Part shown: one piece after another, positions 10,427 through 22,889 of the stretch
Position numbering within the stretch: position 1 is the first letter of the stretch
Layout of the letters: each line of letters starts with the position of its first letter
Source: Axinella damicornis
Lineage: Eukaryota; Porifera; Demospongiae; Axinellida; Axinellidae
DNA length: 64,000 nt
NCBI GenBank assembly: GCA_963931865.1
Contig: OZ007509.1
Span: 10,787,625 to 10,851,624 of the forward strand
Reading direction: 5' to 3'
The notes under the pieces: generated by a model
What the model saw: only the letters and a program-made list of their open reading frames with translations
Told to the model about the DNA's origin: nothing
Database searches by the model: none
Translations under genes and position numbers: made by a program

Positions 10427-13400
10427 TTAGTAGAATGGAAGCTGTGGGTCTAGTCGCTTATCAAACTCCACGCAAATTTTCCTGCATAACTGTGGTGAGT
10501 CGAAAGAACTGCCAAGCAGATCTCTCACCATGCTGAAAAAACTCTCAACATCATCAGTTGTTGGGTGTTCCACAGGTACCAGGCATTTGGTAGCACATTC
10601 CCTCATCCATTCAGTGCTCTCTATTGTAGTAAGGAGTGCAGTGGTTGTCTCCCGTGTGAAGCCTCTCACATTAATATTGTTGATTGTCCTGTATAAATGC
10701 ATGGAAAAATTGTAATGCAGTAGCTACATGCAAATGAATATACCTATTGACTTCAAGCAGTGAGAAGTCATGGGTAGGCCTTGGCATATAATGCTCAACT
10801 TTTATAGAATAATGCTTTGCAGCACTGCTCATTTAGTTAGCCAATTATGCTCTGATTTGTATAGGTAATCACATGGGTTTCGAGTGCAATTTGGGAAATA
10901 ATTGCACGAGCAACAGGCAAAGTAATTGCACGAGCGATAGCGAGTGCAATTTATGACTGTTGTGAGTGCAATTATTCCCAAATGGCACGAGAATACATGA
11001 CATTGTGATTAAATACTAATCATGTACTTCCAGGCATGGCATGGTCGAAAGCAAGCGGCTTGAGCGATTAAAGCCACGCCCCAGCCACAAAAGCGCTCGA
11101 AGCGCGAGCGAACTACACGCTACTAGTACCGCTTATCTTATTCGCTCAGAGTACTGACCTGTTCTTCAGTTGTGTAGTGAAGCTTTAGGACGGAAGCGCG
11201 GTGTTGCAACTGACACCCCCAGGGTCCCAAAACAGCAGCACAGAGCCTGTGTGCGCATAACCTGAGCCACAAACAGTACGGCTGCAGCGCTACTAGCGCC
11301 ACCGTTTCTGTGACAACACTTTCGCCACGCCATCGTTCGGTTCTCACAGCGTTTCTTCAGCTCAGGTACAGAAAGCTTAAACAACGCGAGCGCTCACACA
11401 GTACAGCCATTTTCAACTGTTGCTAATGAAAACGAGGCGTAGCCATGACGCGGACGCTCGTTGCTAGGGCGGAGCTTCACCTGATTGGTTAGCGCGCGCC
11501 GCGGCCGCTTCGTAACCGTGCAATTTCTGACAGCCCTCGGGCTACAATAACCGTGCAATTTGGAAAAAAATTGCACGCTTTTCTATGGGAGTAAATGTAT
11601 GGCAACTATAATAAGTATGTGATTAAAGAGGAAAATGCTCATGAAAATGCTCATGATATTGCGGAATGACTTGCCCCTGAGTAGCTGAGCCAGGTAATTT
11701 TGGGCAGAAATCTGACTAGGCTCATTCCCAGGTGCCCGAAAGGTGGAGAGGAGCATCTGGTATCCACTTTCTCCATACATTTCGTCAAGATATGTTATGT
11801 CAGCTGAAACAACACGGACAAATGTTCGTACCGAGCCCTCACCAAGTCTGTCAGGTAACATGTGATTGAAAATGATTAAAAGATGCTGGATTGTGCTCAA
11901 ATAATGCTCAGCGCTCACAACTATGCATAATGCTCGTTGTAGTGCTAGCCTTATATGCCAAGGCCTAGTCATGGGAACGGTGCTAGGGCATGAGGTCATC
12001 AAGAATGCAGTGCAAGAGTCGTTTGTTGAGAGTTGAGCGTTCTTCTTCAGCCAGTCCTCTTTCATCATTTGCACGATGCCATCCAAGAACGGCTTCCACA
12101 TACTCAGCTTCTGCTTTGTAACCTTTCGAAAATAGCCACTTCAGGAAGTTAGGGTTGAACATCAACTCAGCATCTCTCACTGATTGCTTCCTGTCACCTC
12201 TCAAGATTGACATGGTCAGCCTTGTTTCAGGATACTTGAGAGCCTCATGGTATAGTGTTCAAGGTTGATGCTGGAATTTCCCTTGTGCACTGAAGTATAA
12301 AGTACAAAACTTCAAAACTTGCAAAGGTAGCTATATAATATGTTGCTAGTGCCTTCAGGAGATGGCCATGATCTTCCCGTTCATGAAATTCGTCTCCAGT
12401 AATTGGATCTGTTTCAGGAACATATGCATGTGTACAGAAGGGGACACCTTGTCTGATCCACTCGCAAACGTGATAGGTGTAATCAAGTTTTGCCAGTATT
12501 GAACGAAGTTCATCCACTGAAGTCTCACTCATTCCTGTATAATGTAATAGTTGGTGTAATCATTAGGTTTGTATTCATACCATGTATTCATACTGAGCAT
12601 ATACCAGGAGTCCATGGTTGAGGTGTGTAACCAACAGGAACTGTACTGACTCGAAGCTGATGAACAACCTCGTTCAGAAGTCCACAGATCTTCTGGAGTA
12701 CTTCCTGAGTAACACTGGATTATGCTTCTTGGCAACTATCCCCCATCTGCTGTGAAGCCTATAGTGAGTTTTTGTTTTAGTTTGAGGTATGCAGCTCAAT
12801 ACAACAATATTGATATTAGCTACAACTCACCACCAATTGTCAGCATGCTCTTCATTGTTCCTTCGCCCATATGAGCATATATATCTTTGACGAGCTTTGC
12901 TTTTGATTTGCAAGATGGAGACTGGACGCTTTTGCCCATTTGCTCTCAGAGAATTAAATTCTCCATCTGTCACAAGACCTGTTACAGAGATCAGTAGAGT
13001 TGTATAGGCTGTATAGATACAGTGAGTTACCCTTCTCTTACCTACAGCCTTCATTCCTCTTTTCTTCATTTCCAGCTTGATCTTGTTAGTGAGAAGGTGA
13101 AGCTTGCTATCACTGATACCAGAGTAGGGAAGACACTGGACTGGTATAGCATACGGCTTCTTCAGCCGTCTGGATTCACTGAGCATGAATACCATGATGT
13201 GTGTTTCAGGAGTTCGTTTCTTCGGGTACAAATCTTTGAAAAATTGCCTCAATCTTGGTCTGACATCTGACAACAGCTTTGGAACATTTGCTGATGGTAC
13301 TGCATTGACCAAGGAGGTCTGTGGTAAGTTAGCTTGTTTGATGGCGTTTGCCGTAGCACTAAGCTGTTGTGTGATTCTCTGCGCCTCATTGTAGAGGTGA

Positions 13401-15552
13401 CGATGCTCTTCCAGCTCCCATTCTGCCTCTAGAAGCTTCTTGTCGGTGGTAGGCTTCTCAAGCATGCTGTCATATGTTTTTTTTTGCTTTTTCAATGCCT
13501 AAACAGAGTAATGCATGTACATTTCACCATGTCAGCTATAGCACATCCACTCTATACTCACCTTGTACAATGAAAGATATCTCTTGCAGGAGTGCCCCCC
13601 TCACATTCTCCAACTGTGTAAGAACAACTTGCACACTCAGGGGCTCAATCTGTCCAAGAGCATCTGATTCTTGAAGCACAGATTGATACTCTGAGTATAG
13701 AGCCTGAACGTGGCCATCACAAAGATCAACATCACCGCCCCATTTGCCTTTCAGTGACTCTGTCAAACCAAGGGTTATATCACAACCGTCAGCCTTTATC
13801 CACCAGTGTGCATCAGGACTGTTGGTAGCAGCACGATATAAAGCTGCTTTCTGAATGTGGTATAGATTTTACAATTTTGTCAGTGACATCCAATTAAAGA
13901 GATACATGACATTGTATTATGCCAACCTGAATTTGGGCATCTGGCGTGAAATCCATATCTGGATATTGCGACTTATTGTAGACTCTGTGACCCCAGGGAT
14001 GTTGGCATTAGCCTGATTGATAGTAATGGATGTCTTAGGGTAACTCATACATATGCATGTGTGCAGTGACACTATATAGACCTCTTAGCTACTATACCAA
14101 CCTGCAATGGGTTGAGCACTCCCAGAGAAGCTACTGTTTTAGTCTGTCCTGTAGGTACAACACTCCACATTGGACCATGGTGCAGCTTGGACCATTTTGT
14201 GCCAAACAGGCAGTACATGCTAGTTTGCCACTGTAGATAGTCACTAGGGCACTTTATCTGCAAGTACAATTGATATTGGGTTCATAATAATTACAAAGGC
14301 AACAGCAGCAGAGGATTTACCATATACCTGGTGAATGTCATCTGCATTAAAGAAGTTGATGCTGTGCTCAATCATACCATATGGCATTCTGTCCACAGGC
14401 ATTCGCATGTCACTGCCATCAGGGCGTTCAGTCCCTACCCAGTATATACAGATGAATTCAGTAATAACACCTACCACGACAGGTATGTAACAGTGGAGAA
14501 CATCATCACATGTACTAACGTATTGCTGCTATCAACGCTGCATTTATATGTAGATCAAGACAAGACAAGTCTTTAATTTCCGCCTCCATGCAACAAGACA
14601 AATCTATATTTCCGCCTCCATGCAACAAGACAAATCTATAATTTCCACCTCCATATACTTTGCAGCTGTCATCAACACTGAATTTGTTTCGTTTCACTTG
14701 ATTCACTGCCTTTTGTGTACGGTTAATAATTGTGAAAACTGCACCAACACAAGGTATCCACTATATGGTGTGTATTATCTACCTGATATCTCTCCAAACG
14801 CACCTAGTGTACTTGCAAGGGCTGCAATCACATTGCTCTTTTCCCTCCTGTGAAGGTGCTTCATGGACATTGCTGCATTTTGGATAAAGGCCTTGGGTGC
14901 TGGGATTGCCTCTCTGCAGCAGATTATGTCAAACAATTTCCGAACAAGTGATATTTGCTCCTTGGTTGACATGCACTCAAATTCACAGTGGAAGCTGGTC
15001 ATTAATGATTCTGTCTGTGACGATGATGCTGCACAGGCATTCGGAGCAACTGTCATTGTGTCAGCATCACAGTTGTTGAGAATTTCGGTCATCGTTGAAC
15101 TGTTGCACATGTCTGGCTTGTCAGCTTGGCAAGCCACAGAATGCAACCCTAGGCGAGGGAGGTGATACGTCTCCATAGCATTCTCCAGAGTTGAACGCCT
15201 TGGCAAAAATTTCCGACGCACCTTCAGTTTACAGGCTTCCCCTATATTTGAAGTGTAATTATACCAAAGCTGAAATTAATCAATTAATTGGTGAGATTTA
15301 CTTAAATATAGAGTTTACCTGTTCGTTCACATGATGGTGGTTGGTTGGTAGAATTCTCAGTGACATATTTTCCAGCATCTTCCCATAACGATTTGTTTCC
15401 GAAAGATGGCCATTGAGAGAAATTTCCTTCAGAACGTTTCCTTGCAAGAAACTCCAACAGCAGAGTCTCGTCATCTGTGGTCCACGTCGAAAATTGCTGT
15501 GCTCGTGGAGGGTTAACAGAAGTGGATGAACTTTGCTGTGAATCAAAATCAA
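10427..15552 (-). CDS. Multi-exon uncharacterised gene of a probable transposon-derived family (DDVE end block)
   Basis: Minus-strand coding segments run from 15552 down: 15552-15298, 15221-14775, 14477-14244, 14269-14072, about 13850-13536, 13495-12827, 12532-12245, 12213-11983, about 11990-11600 and 10702-10427. Readable blocks include WWIKADGCD (13800), SLKGKWGGDVDLCDGHV (13750), FKDLYPKKRTPETH, TDGEFNSLRANGQKRPVS (12950), VPFCTHAYVPETDP, HEREDHGHLLK (12380), RKQSVRDAELMF and RANDERGLAEEERSTLNKRL (12030). The last segment has NVRGFTRETTTALL and PTTDDVESFFSMVRDLLG. I recognise these blocks from large unnamed proteins common in cnidarians and sponges; I know of no assigned function. The acidic DDVE near the end suggests, but does not prove, transposase ancestry. 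After ILDDLMP (11983) the frame meets TAG where I would expect Trp, and the open frame shifts, so this copy may be decaying. Exon borders are approximate. Confidence 0.6.
10866..11580. mobile_element. GTGCAATT foldback element within the minus-strand gene
   Basis: It is bounded by GAGTGCAATTTGGGAAATAA and, at the right, by CCGTGCAATTTGG and AAATTGCAC, with several GTGCAATT/AATTGCAC motifs. The GC-rich centre has no plausible protein. It separates the last two coding blocks of the minus-strand gene and may lie in an intron. Related elements occur at 30938-31112 and 34140-34285. Confidence 0.65.
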
Positions 15553-15760
15553 GACACTTTCATCCTGTTAATGGAATTCCGTTTGTTTCTGTGACTCTTC
15601 GCCAGACACACACGCACCAATCAATATTATGTAATGCACTTATCCATACAGATGAGTGGTGGAAGCATGCAAAGGTGGTGGTGGAAGGGGCCGGGGCTGA
15701 AGTGCTGCACAGCTACTGGTGGCACTATAGTAGACTCACTTTGCATATAGTGCCACTTAC

Positions 15761-15761
<1 letters not shown>

Positions 15762-15791
<30 letters not shown>
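15762..15791. repeat. Poly-C tract (30 nt)
   Basis: An uninterrupted C run (G on the minus strand), just upstream of the minus-strand gene's first recognised exon. Confidence 0.95.
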
Positions 15792-15979
15792 ACCCCGCAT
15801 ATGCGGATGGAAAACTGATGGGTATGTGATGGGTAAGCTTACAAGTCAGCTACGTATTTTAGATATCCAGAACTTGCCTTCAGTCATGCCTTGCAGCAAC
15901 TAGGTTCCGATCTGTCAAGGGATGGAGCTGTAATAATTGATGTTGTTAAAGTGCCCGCATGCATCGGTATCGCTGAAGA

Positions 15980-16215
15980 ATGGCAGATAGCTCAAGCACC
16001 AGCCAATACTTTAACTTCTGGATCCTCAGCAGGCATGAAAAGCACGACTACATGATACCTCAATTTCCAGTCCTTGACATCGAGTTGGTGAAACTTGTAA
16101 TTGAAGATGGTCAGCAGTACCGATATGATGGTTTCGTTCACCGAGATGCCCTACTAGACACCTTGCAGTTCCCAGTCCAAGTAAGAATGTCACAGAAGGG
16201 TGGATTCATGCTGCA
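15980..16215 (+). other. Possible exon, unrecognised
   Basis: An open frame beginning MADSSSTSQYFNFWILSRHE runs to GGFMLQ, followed by a GTATTA donor-like site. Composition looks protein-like, with no repeat signature, but no domain is recognised and no partner exon was found. Confidence 0.25.
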
Positions 16216-16377
16216 GGTATTACTTCACTAAAAAAGCATCACATTACTTAATTGGCATGGCATGCAGTTTATGTGTGTTCGGAAAATAGTTCAGTTTTAG
16301 TTTTAGTTGCACGTTTAGTAAATCTTGGTAGGTGAGTTACAAAGGGGTGGCAGGCGGGTGGCAGGCGGGTGGCAGCC

Positions 16378-16465
16378 ACACTCAGTTGATACGCTAGCAT
16401 GCAATGCACGGCGTCCAAAGGGAAGACAAGATATTATTACAGCGCTCTGAAACCAAGTTGATGGA
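16378..16465. repeat. Dispersed repeat motif, copy 1 of 3
   Basis: GAAGACAAGATATTATTACA followed by GCGCTC also occurs with small changes at about 53425-53515 and 61917-62000. All three are preceded by an ACTCAGT/CTGTCG-type segment and a GCAATGG-like or ATGCA core. The source element is unknown. Confidence 0.55.
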
Positions 16466-16840
16466 TAAATGGGCAACATCAAAGCGTACATAAGTTTCAG
16501 CATCAAACTGCTCCCTCTGCCTGAAAATGGCCTAAAACTCAATTTTAAGGCCCTCTACTAAACTGAAAATTTGGACCCTCTCCAAGGCCCCACCCACACT
16601 CTGACCCCATCATCAATGCACACACAAAACAGGCCAAAAAACTAAACATGGATTTACCACCTGCTCTCCTCAGTTGCAGGCTACAGCCCAAAACTACCCT
16701 CAAAAACAGAGGTTTGGCTACCCTAGGCTCTCAAAAAAAAATGCTCGCACACCAACTAAAACCGACTGAAGCCAAGGCCAGTTTCCAAAAGGTCAACCTA
16801 CCCCCTGCAAAACTAGGCATGCTTTTCCACGTTCACCTCT

Positions 16841-17345
16841 AGGCCTTGGCGGATTTTGCTAGCATAATTTTGGGAAAAATAGGTGCTCCTGAGCATAGTA
16901 AATTATGCTGGGAAAAATAGGTAGCTACACTTTCTGACTCTGATGAGAAAAATAGGTACAAATGGGTTTTGTAATTCCTAATCTTAAAAAAAACAACACT
17001 GTCAGGTACAGGTTTAGAAGTAGCAATGTAGACTACGTATACTACTAGGCTAGCTACATAGTAGCTACGTAGGCCATAGCTACGTATTAGATAGAACTAC
17101 TTTGACAAGTGCAACACGTGGCCTGTAGTTTGTTGCAGTCGATGCATTGTCACGGTGACAGTGTCACTCAGAATCAGTTTTCAAGTGTTTACAAGCGTGT
17201 AGCTATTGAACTTGTGTAAATTTTCAAAATCGATGCCCGCATAATTGAGAAAAATAGGTGAATTAAAAAGAAAAATAGGTTACTAACAGGAGAAAAAAAG
17301 AAAAGAAAAATAGGTTAAAGTTCGAGCAAAATCCGCCAAGGCTTA
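16841..17345. mobile_element. Mutator-like MITE with 9-bp target duplication
   Basis: The inverted termini share GCCTTGGCGGATTTTGCT. TTCACCTCT occurs immediately left (16832-16840) and right (17346-17354). The interior repeats GGGAAAAATAGGT-like motifs at least five times and has no coding frame. A 9-bp duplication is typical of Mutator-like (MULE) elements. Confidence 0.82.
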
Positions 17346-17399
17346 TTCACCTCTCGGTTACAGAGTTTTGGCCACACATCTACTCCCTCTCACCAGCCC

Positions 17400-18470
17400 A
17401 GTCCAGCTACCAAACCAGTCAATTTTTTAATTTTTTATTTTTTCATCTGCAGACTCAGGAACAGACTTCAGTGTTCAGAGCCTCTATGTAGAGTTCTCAT
17501 ATTATTAATGCCGGTGACCATACAATTTCTCATTCCCGCATGCATTAAACACTATGGCACAGTTTATACCATTTGCATTGCTGGAACACGGACGGAAACT
17601 CGAGCATGCATGTAATCACTAACTATAGCATTGACCATAATAGCTAACCCACAATAGCTGTCCATGAGTTGGTTAATTGCAAACGGCAACACTTTTTGTG
17701 AAGATGGTGCTCATTATCAGTGCCACTAATTTTCACTCAAATCCAGTTGTCATGTCATATCTGTTGTTCTGAGTAAGCTACAAACTTTACACGTGCATTG
17801 GTGCATAGAGCTCCATGCTGTAGCTAAGCCAAAAAATAATTAATTGTCTGCTAGCTATCGTAACAATTATACAAGATGCGCTGGTTAGTTATGCCCCATG
17901 TGCTAGATAGATATAAGTGATCCATGCTGGGGTTGGTTTGGGTATGGGACCGAGACTAACCAATCTAGAGCCTCTTGGCAATCATCAACTTTGAAATAAC
18001 ATATAGCTAGCTAATGTGTTGATTGTACAACACCCCCGGAAGCTGTGCTGTTATGTATACCTTCAGCACAACTTCTTTGTTGAAAGAAATTTACAACATG
18101 CAATTTAATTGTTTGTTGTATTTGTGCAATGTTTGCTAGACCCTCTCCGCCCTCTGTGCCCGCTTGACCGCCCGGGCGGAGAGGGGCTAGCAGCTAGACT
18201 GGTGCTAGCCCCATCATCATAGCCACTGAATAGGTAGGTCCATGAGTGGTCTCCTTCCTTGTTGTCTAACCTGTCATTGTTTGCTGTCAGGGTTGGCTAT
18301 GGTGTAAGTGCATGCATGGTTATATGGTGTAAGTGGTTGAAACTGTTATAGCTGTTAGCTATACTACTATAGTAGCATAGCTAACTAGCTATAGCAACTC
18401 CTCCAAACCAAGGTAGTAACAACCGGTCATATATACCTGCATACATAGCACAAACAATCAGTATGTAAGT
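17400..18470. other. Gene-poor interval
   Basis: AT-rich sequence without convincing exons. A GC-rich hairpin (CTCTCCGCCC with GGGCGGAGAGG) lies at about 18138-18192. Confidence 0.5.
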
Positions 18471-18474
18471 AGCT

Positions 18475-18700
18475 AGGGCCCTCATGCATATCCAAAACAG
18501 TGTGTGAAATCCAACACTGAAAGTCAAAAACAACTCATTGAAAATTAGGACAATCAGTAAACTGTGGTCAGGTAGGAACAATCATTATGAAGTACAGCCC
18601 TCATGTGTATCCAAAACATCCAACATTGAAAGTCAAACTAGCTACTCATTGATAATGAGTACAATAAGTAAACTGTGCATGGCCATGTAGGAAAATATTG
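18475..18700. repeat. Direct duplication of about 110 bp
   Basis: CCCTCATGCATATCCAAAAC near 18479 and CCCTCATGTGTATCCAAAAC near 18598 each continue through CCAACA(T/C)TGAAAGTCAAA and CAAT(C/A)AGTAAACTGTG. The copies are adjacent. Confidence 0.8.
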
Positions 18701-19207
18701 AAGATCCAGCTGTTGAAAGAGGAGCTTTGACTCTTGGCATGGTACAGCTGGTGCCACAGTGTTCTCCAATGACGTTACCCCGGGTAGCTACATAGACTTC
18801 ACAACCGCTGCAGCCCTAGTGCTCACAGTTCATGCTGTCCACTTAAATGGTGAGCTCTTCCTCTCTATAGTGCTCTGTATATAGTCTAATGATAGAGGAG
18901 GTACAGTGACAGACTGAAGCTGATGAAAATTTCTTATAGCTGTTTGCTACAGTATAATAAAGGACATCTCAGTTGTAGTCATGCACACTAGCGAGTGTTT
19001 CTTAGTTGCAGAGAGAAAGGAAATGCCATGCAGTGAAACATGCAGGAAATATGAATAGCTAGCTACTGCAGTTTTTGCTGTGGAGAGATGTGAAGCCATG
19101 GAAGAGCTTCGGTTCAGTTTTGGATATAATTATTAGGAATTCGATGCAAAACGGAATTCTCTCTTTTAGTTATAGCAACGGAACATAATTCCTTCTACAC
19201 TTTACAG

Positions 19208-20052
19208 GAAGCCTACCCAGTCATCCCCCTTCCAGTGAGCACTTCAGAAGACCATGATGCCAAGCTTACTCATTACATCAGAAACACAGATGGTGATTTG
19301 GATGAAGCTCTTCTCTGTGTCATTGCTGAACCTAATGCTGAGAGGTTTCCAGAGACTTGTGTAAGTATGAAGAAGTTTATTCATGTGCGTGTGTGCATGG
19401 AACGTACTGCACATACCAAGAAGCTAACAGGTTAACATTTATTGCATTACATGCATGTAGCTTGTCTGAAGATCATCTCCTTCTGAGCCAGCCAATCAAG
19501 TGAAAGGTGGACATCGAATCCAAAGCTAGTAAATTAAATTAGTGAATACAGTACTATAATTAATGTTTTGAAGGAGGTTGGTTTAGTGCAATAAGCACAA
19601 AAAAATTGATGCCCAGTATGTCATCCCTGCATACTCATGCATTTCCAAGGGTACTTGGGCCCCTAGCTCTTCTTGTTACAGTTTACTAACCGTTCATATC
19701 CCAACAACTTCCCCATCAATTCATTCTCTGACCACTAGCTGGCATTCTATTTCAGTGGTTCCTAACTTTACCAATTACAGATCACTTCATATGTGACAGA
19801 GCTCCTCCGTGGAGGAGCAGCAGCCAACACTTTGGGTCGCAATGGGAACACACCGCTCCATCTTGCTGCAACCAGGGGCTTCACAGATGTAGCAAAAGCC
19901 TTGGTAAGCTATGAAGCTAATGTGGATGTCTGTAATGATGAAGGCTACACCCCTTTGGAGCTAGCCATTCAACATGGCCTGTGGGAGTATTCTAAGTGTG
20001 AAGACTACAGTGACTTTGCCGTACTCATGATCAAGAAGATGCAACCTCACAG
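19208..20052 (+). CDS. Ankyrin-repeat protein, two internal exons (partial)
   Basis: Exon 19208-19360 has TTTACAG before it and GTAAGT after it; it encodes 51 residues ending NAERFPETC. Exon 19781-20052 has ATTACAG before it and GTATGA after it. It carries ankyrin repeats: TELLRGGAAANTLG, then GNTPLHLAATRGFTDVAKAL, then NVDVCNDEGYTPLELAIQHG. The TPLHLAA and TPLELA turn-helix signatures are diagnostic. Ankyrin repeats mediate protein binding, so the specific role is unknown. Both exons are phase 0 at their shared junction. No start or stop was identified. A possible upstream exon (GATVFSNDVTPGSYIDF, near 18752-18849, donor GTGAGC) does not match in phase. Confidence 0.78.
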
Positions 20053-20153
20053 GTATGAACCTACGCCACTTGCGATGTTCTGAATCAAATACTAATGGTT
20101 ACATAGACAATGGCTGACACTTGAATTACAAGGCCACAAAGGCAGCAAACACA

Positions 20154-20730
20154 TACCGTATGGCGCTTATATTTCGCGGGTCTAAATTTTCGCGAATTGC
20201 TCTTCGAGAACATTTCGTTGAAAAAATTTCGCGAATTCGCGGTAAACGCCACGCCCACAGAATGGGTGTGGTGTAATATACTGCACTTGCGTGAAGACTC
20301 CCGTGCGCGCTGAACTGAACTAGCTACCACAGACCACTTCGTCGGTGCATTGTATTCTGCGACACTCTCTTCCCCACTTCGACGCTCTCAGAGTTCGTTT
20401 TCAGATACCTGCCTGGGCGTTTCGCCGGATCGAGCTGGCAGCTTCAGTAGATATCGCACATGTGACATTGTCATGCAGATGGTACCATAAGCGCTCTACG
20501 GTACCTCTTGGGAGAACTCTCCATGTGGATCCGAAGCTTACACTTTACTGTCCATCCTGTTGAAGTACACAAACAGAGCCATCAAGCTAGCCGTCGCGCG
20601 CGTACGTTGGAATACTGTCCACGTACAACACGAGTCAAAATTTTCGTTGAAATAATTTCGCGAATGACCTGTAATTCGCGCGAAATTCGCGCGAAAATTT
20701 AGACCCGCGAAATTTGAGCGCTATACGGTA
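20154..20730. mobile_element. TACCGTA-family MITE C
   Basis: The inverted termini are TACCGTATGGCGCTTATATT at the left and a mirrored end ATTTGAGCGCTATACGGTA at the right. TTTCGCG-type motifs repeat inside both ends. TA is duplicated. The interior is CpG-rich and non-coding. It lies just after the ankyrin exon. Confidence 0.87.
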
Positions 20731-20988
20731 CATACAATGAGCAGAATAATAATCAAATGACAATTAAGAGAGTGAACATACAATCGCATATTATAAAACT
20801 TAGAATGAAGACTTAGATCCTCTTGCATGATATCCTGTCTATATGACTGCTCCAAGTGCATGCACGGTCCGTTTCTCATCCTACCATATTTTAGCAATGC
20901 ACAAGTCATGTGATAATCGTGTTCGGTGGTGAGTCGATATAACTGATTCTTGAAGGTGTATATTTATGTATAAAAAATTATTATATAG

Positions 20989-22424
20989 TTATAAGGACTT
21001 GCCAAATCCTTGAGCTTCAGAAATGCAGGAGTCTAAGTGTTGCTCATAGTCCAGTAGTGACGTCAGCATTTCCTCTGCCTGACACCGCACATCTGACACC
21101 CTTGACTTCTTAACTCTTAACTGATCTACCAATAATTCCAGGATATACTCCTTGAATTTGTGAAGCTCTTGGCATAGCAATTCACCAACAGTCTTTGAAA
21201 TCTCCATATACAAGTTCAGCAAAGGTTGCTTCACAGAGTAGCAACAACAGTGAGAGACGAGTGACTGCCGAAGCCACTCAGGATCAACCGACATATCCGT
21301 AGCTTTGCCATAGAGGGTCAGAAGGACAGTGTGCCAGATAATTCCAACTGAAGACAGCAAAGTCCTAGAGGCAGGAATCAAATTGTTCTCTTCTACTCGA
21401 CACTTGGATTCGTCCTCAGAAAATTGTTGTAGTGGAAGTAGCTTTTGGAGGATGCATGGGTCAATGACAGCAGACAATGCTGTGTGGTTGTGGACCATCT
21501 CCTCTTTGTGCCCTTGAATCACACACTCAAGGAAAGATACATGCCCTGAGAGATCTACTGACTCGTTGCAACAATACTCCAGCAAAGAGAGTATCCAAGT
21601 GTAGATCGGAAGGATGTAGCTATCGAGTAGCAAACAGAGTAGATTCAAGTACAAAAAAGGAATTGCCTAATCTTTTCTGTGTATTTTCTGTGGTGTCCTT
21701 GTACAGGAACTCGGAAGAAAGGGTGCACAAAAACTCAAGAACTTTGCAAGCCCTCATCCCTAGGCCATGCCTCCGATCCTGTTTCAACCCTTTGACACGT
21801 TGCATCACATCAGGATTAAATCCCTCCTCTGTCACTGCCTTATCAAAAGCATTAAAATGCTCATAACATCGTGCAATGGTTGGCTGCAGTGTGTCAGGGT
21901 TAGCATTCCGTTGGAATTCATCCATAGCCAACATCCACTACTTGAAGAAAGCAGAAAGATCTACAAGTAAGCCACAAAAGATTGGATTGAGGTGCAGGTT
22001 TTTGAAGCTATATCGGCTTGAAAGGCTCTTGAGTAAATCGTTGAAGAGGCGTTCAAAGCTATACCTTTTGAACATTTGTACTTCTGACTACAGCTATTAG
22101 CTCAGTCATCTGTGAGATGTAAACGTCATGTTTGGAGCGAAGAATGCTTTGCTTGATCAGCAACGATTGAGCTGGGACTTGAAAGGATGTAGGAATGGGA
22201 GATACTTTATCAGGAACCAACTTTGGAAGAAGCAGAAAAGTGTCGTCGCAGTCACTTTCTGCCAAACCCTGTGCCCTTTCAAAGTGTTGGAAGAGAGCCT
22301 GGCTTTGCTGCCTTTGCTCATTTGTGGACATGACCTCAGCAAGGTCACCCTCTGACACCTTGGCTGACAGGTTGGCCAAGTATTGTACATCTTTTGGCAG
22401 AAGATTCTCAGACAGGTGCTCCAT
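20989..22424 (-). CDS. Unrecognised helical protein gene
   Basis: Minus-strand coding segments are 22424-22075 (from MEHLSENLLPKDVQYLANLS), 21934-21655 and 21654-20989. The predicted protein is Leu-rich and helical, with no signal peptide or membrane segment evident. At a six-base A run (plus strand, about 21654-21659) the frame changes from KRLGNSFF to YLNLLCLLLDSYILPIYTW, so either a homopolymer error or a real frameshift is present. Blocks such as YILPIYTWILSLLEYC faintly recall the central part of gamma-tubulin complex proteins (GCP5/GCP6), but the match is weak and I do not assign it. The Death-domain exons just upstream on the same strand may belong to a different gene. Confidence 0.5.
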
Positions 22425-22573
22425 ATGAGCTGTGAATGGGCTGTGAGTGCATGTAGAAGTATGTCAACACACATCCTCTATCTGATTGTTTTTGTACCAT
22501 TTACTGAGGGGTTATTAGCTACTGAGCTAATTTAAACGCACATCAATGCACAAAACAAACGTACTCACTCTAC

Positions 22574-22713
22574 ATTTCTGTCGACCATTTTGTTACAAAT
22601 AATATTCTCTCATCCGACTGCATGCAATGCTCGCAAACAACAGTAGTTTGGTTGGTGTTAACTGCGTAGAGCTTTCTCTGTACATCAGCCAAGTCACTCA
22701 CACTCAGCTGGTC
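22574..22713 (-). pseudogene. Partial duplicate of a Death-domain exon
   Basis: After an acceptor-like TTTAG it encodes QLSVSDLADVQRKLYAVNT, nearly the same as the first helix of the Death-domain exon at 22890-23219. It then diverges and meets a stop. It is either an alternative terminal exon or a truncated exon duplicate. Confidence 0.55.
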
Positions 22714-22889
22714 TAAAGGTATTGAAAACATGAATCAGTAGCCCTTCAAAGTGTTTAACTGGATGCATGAGTAATTACACACTTGAAGCAAGAGCATATG
22801 TACGTAAGTAGGTTTATATGACTGTGTGCTAACTAAGAGACATCATACATACCTAATGGCTTGCAGGCACAGAAATCATACAGTCATAC

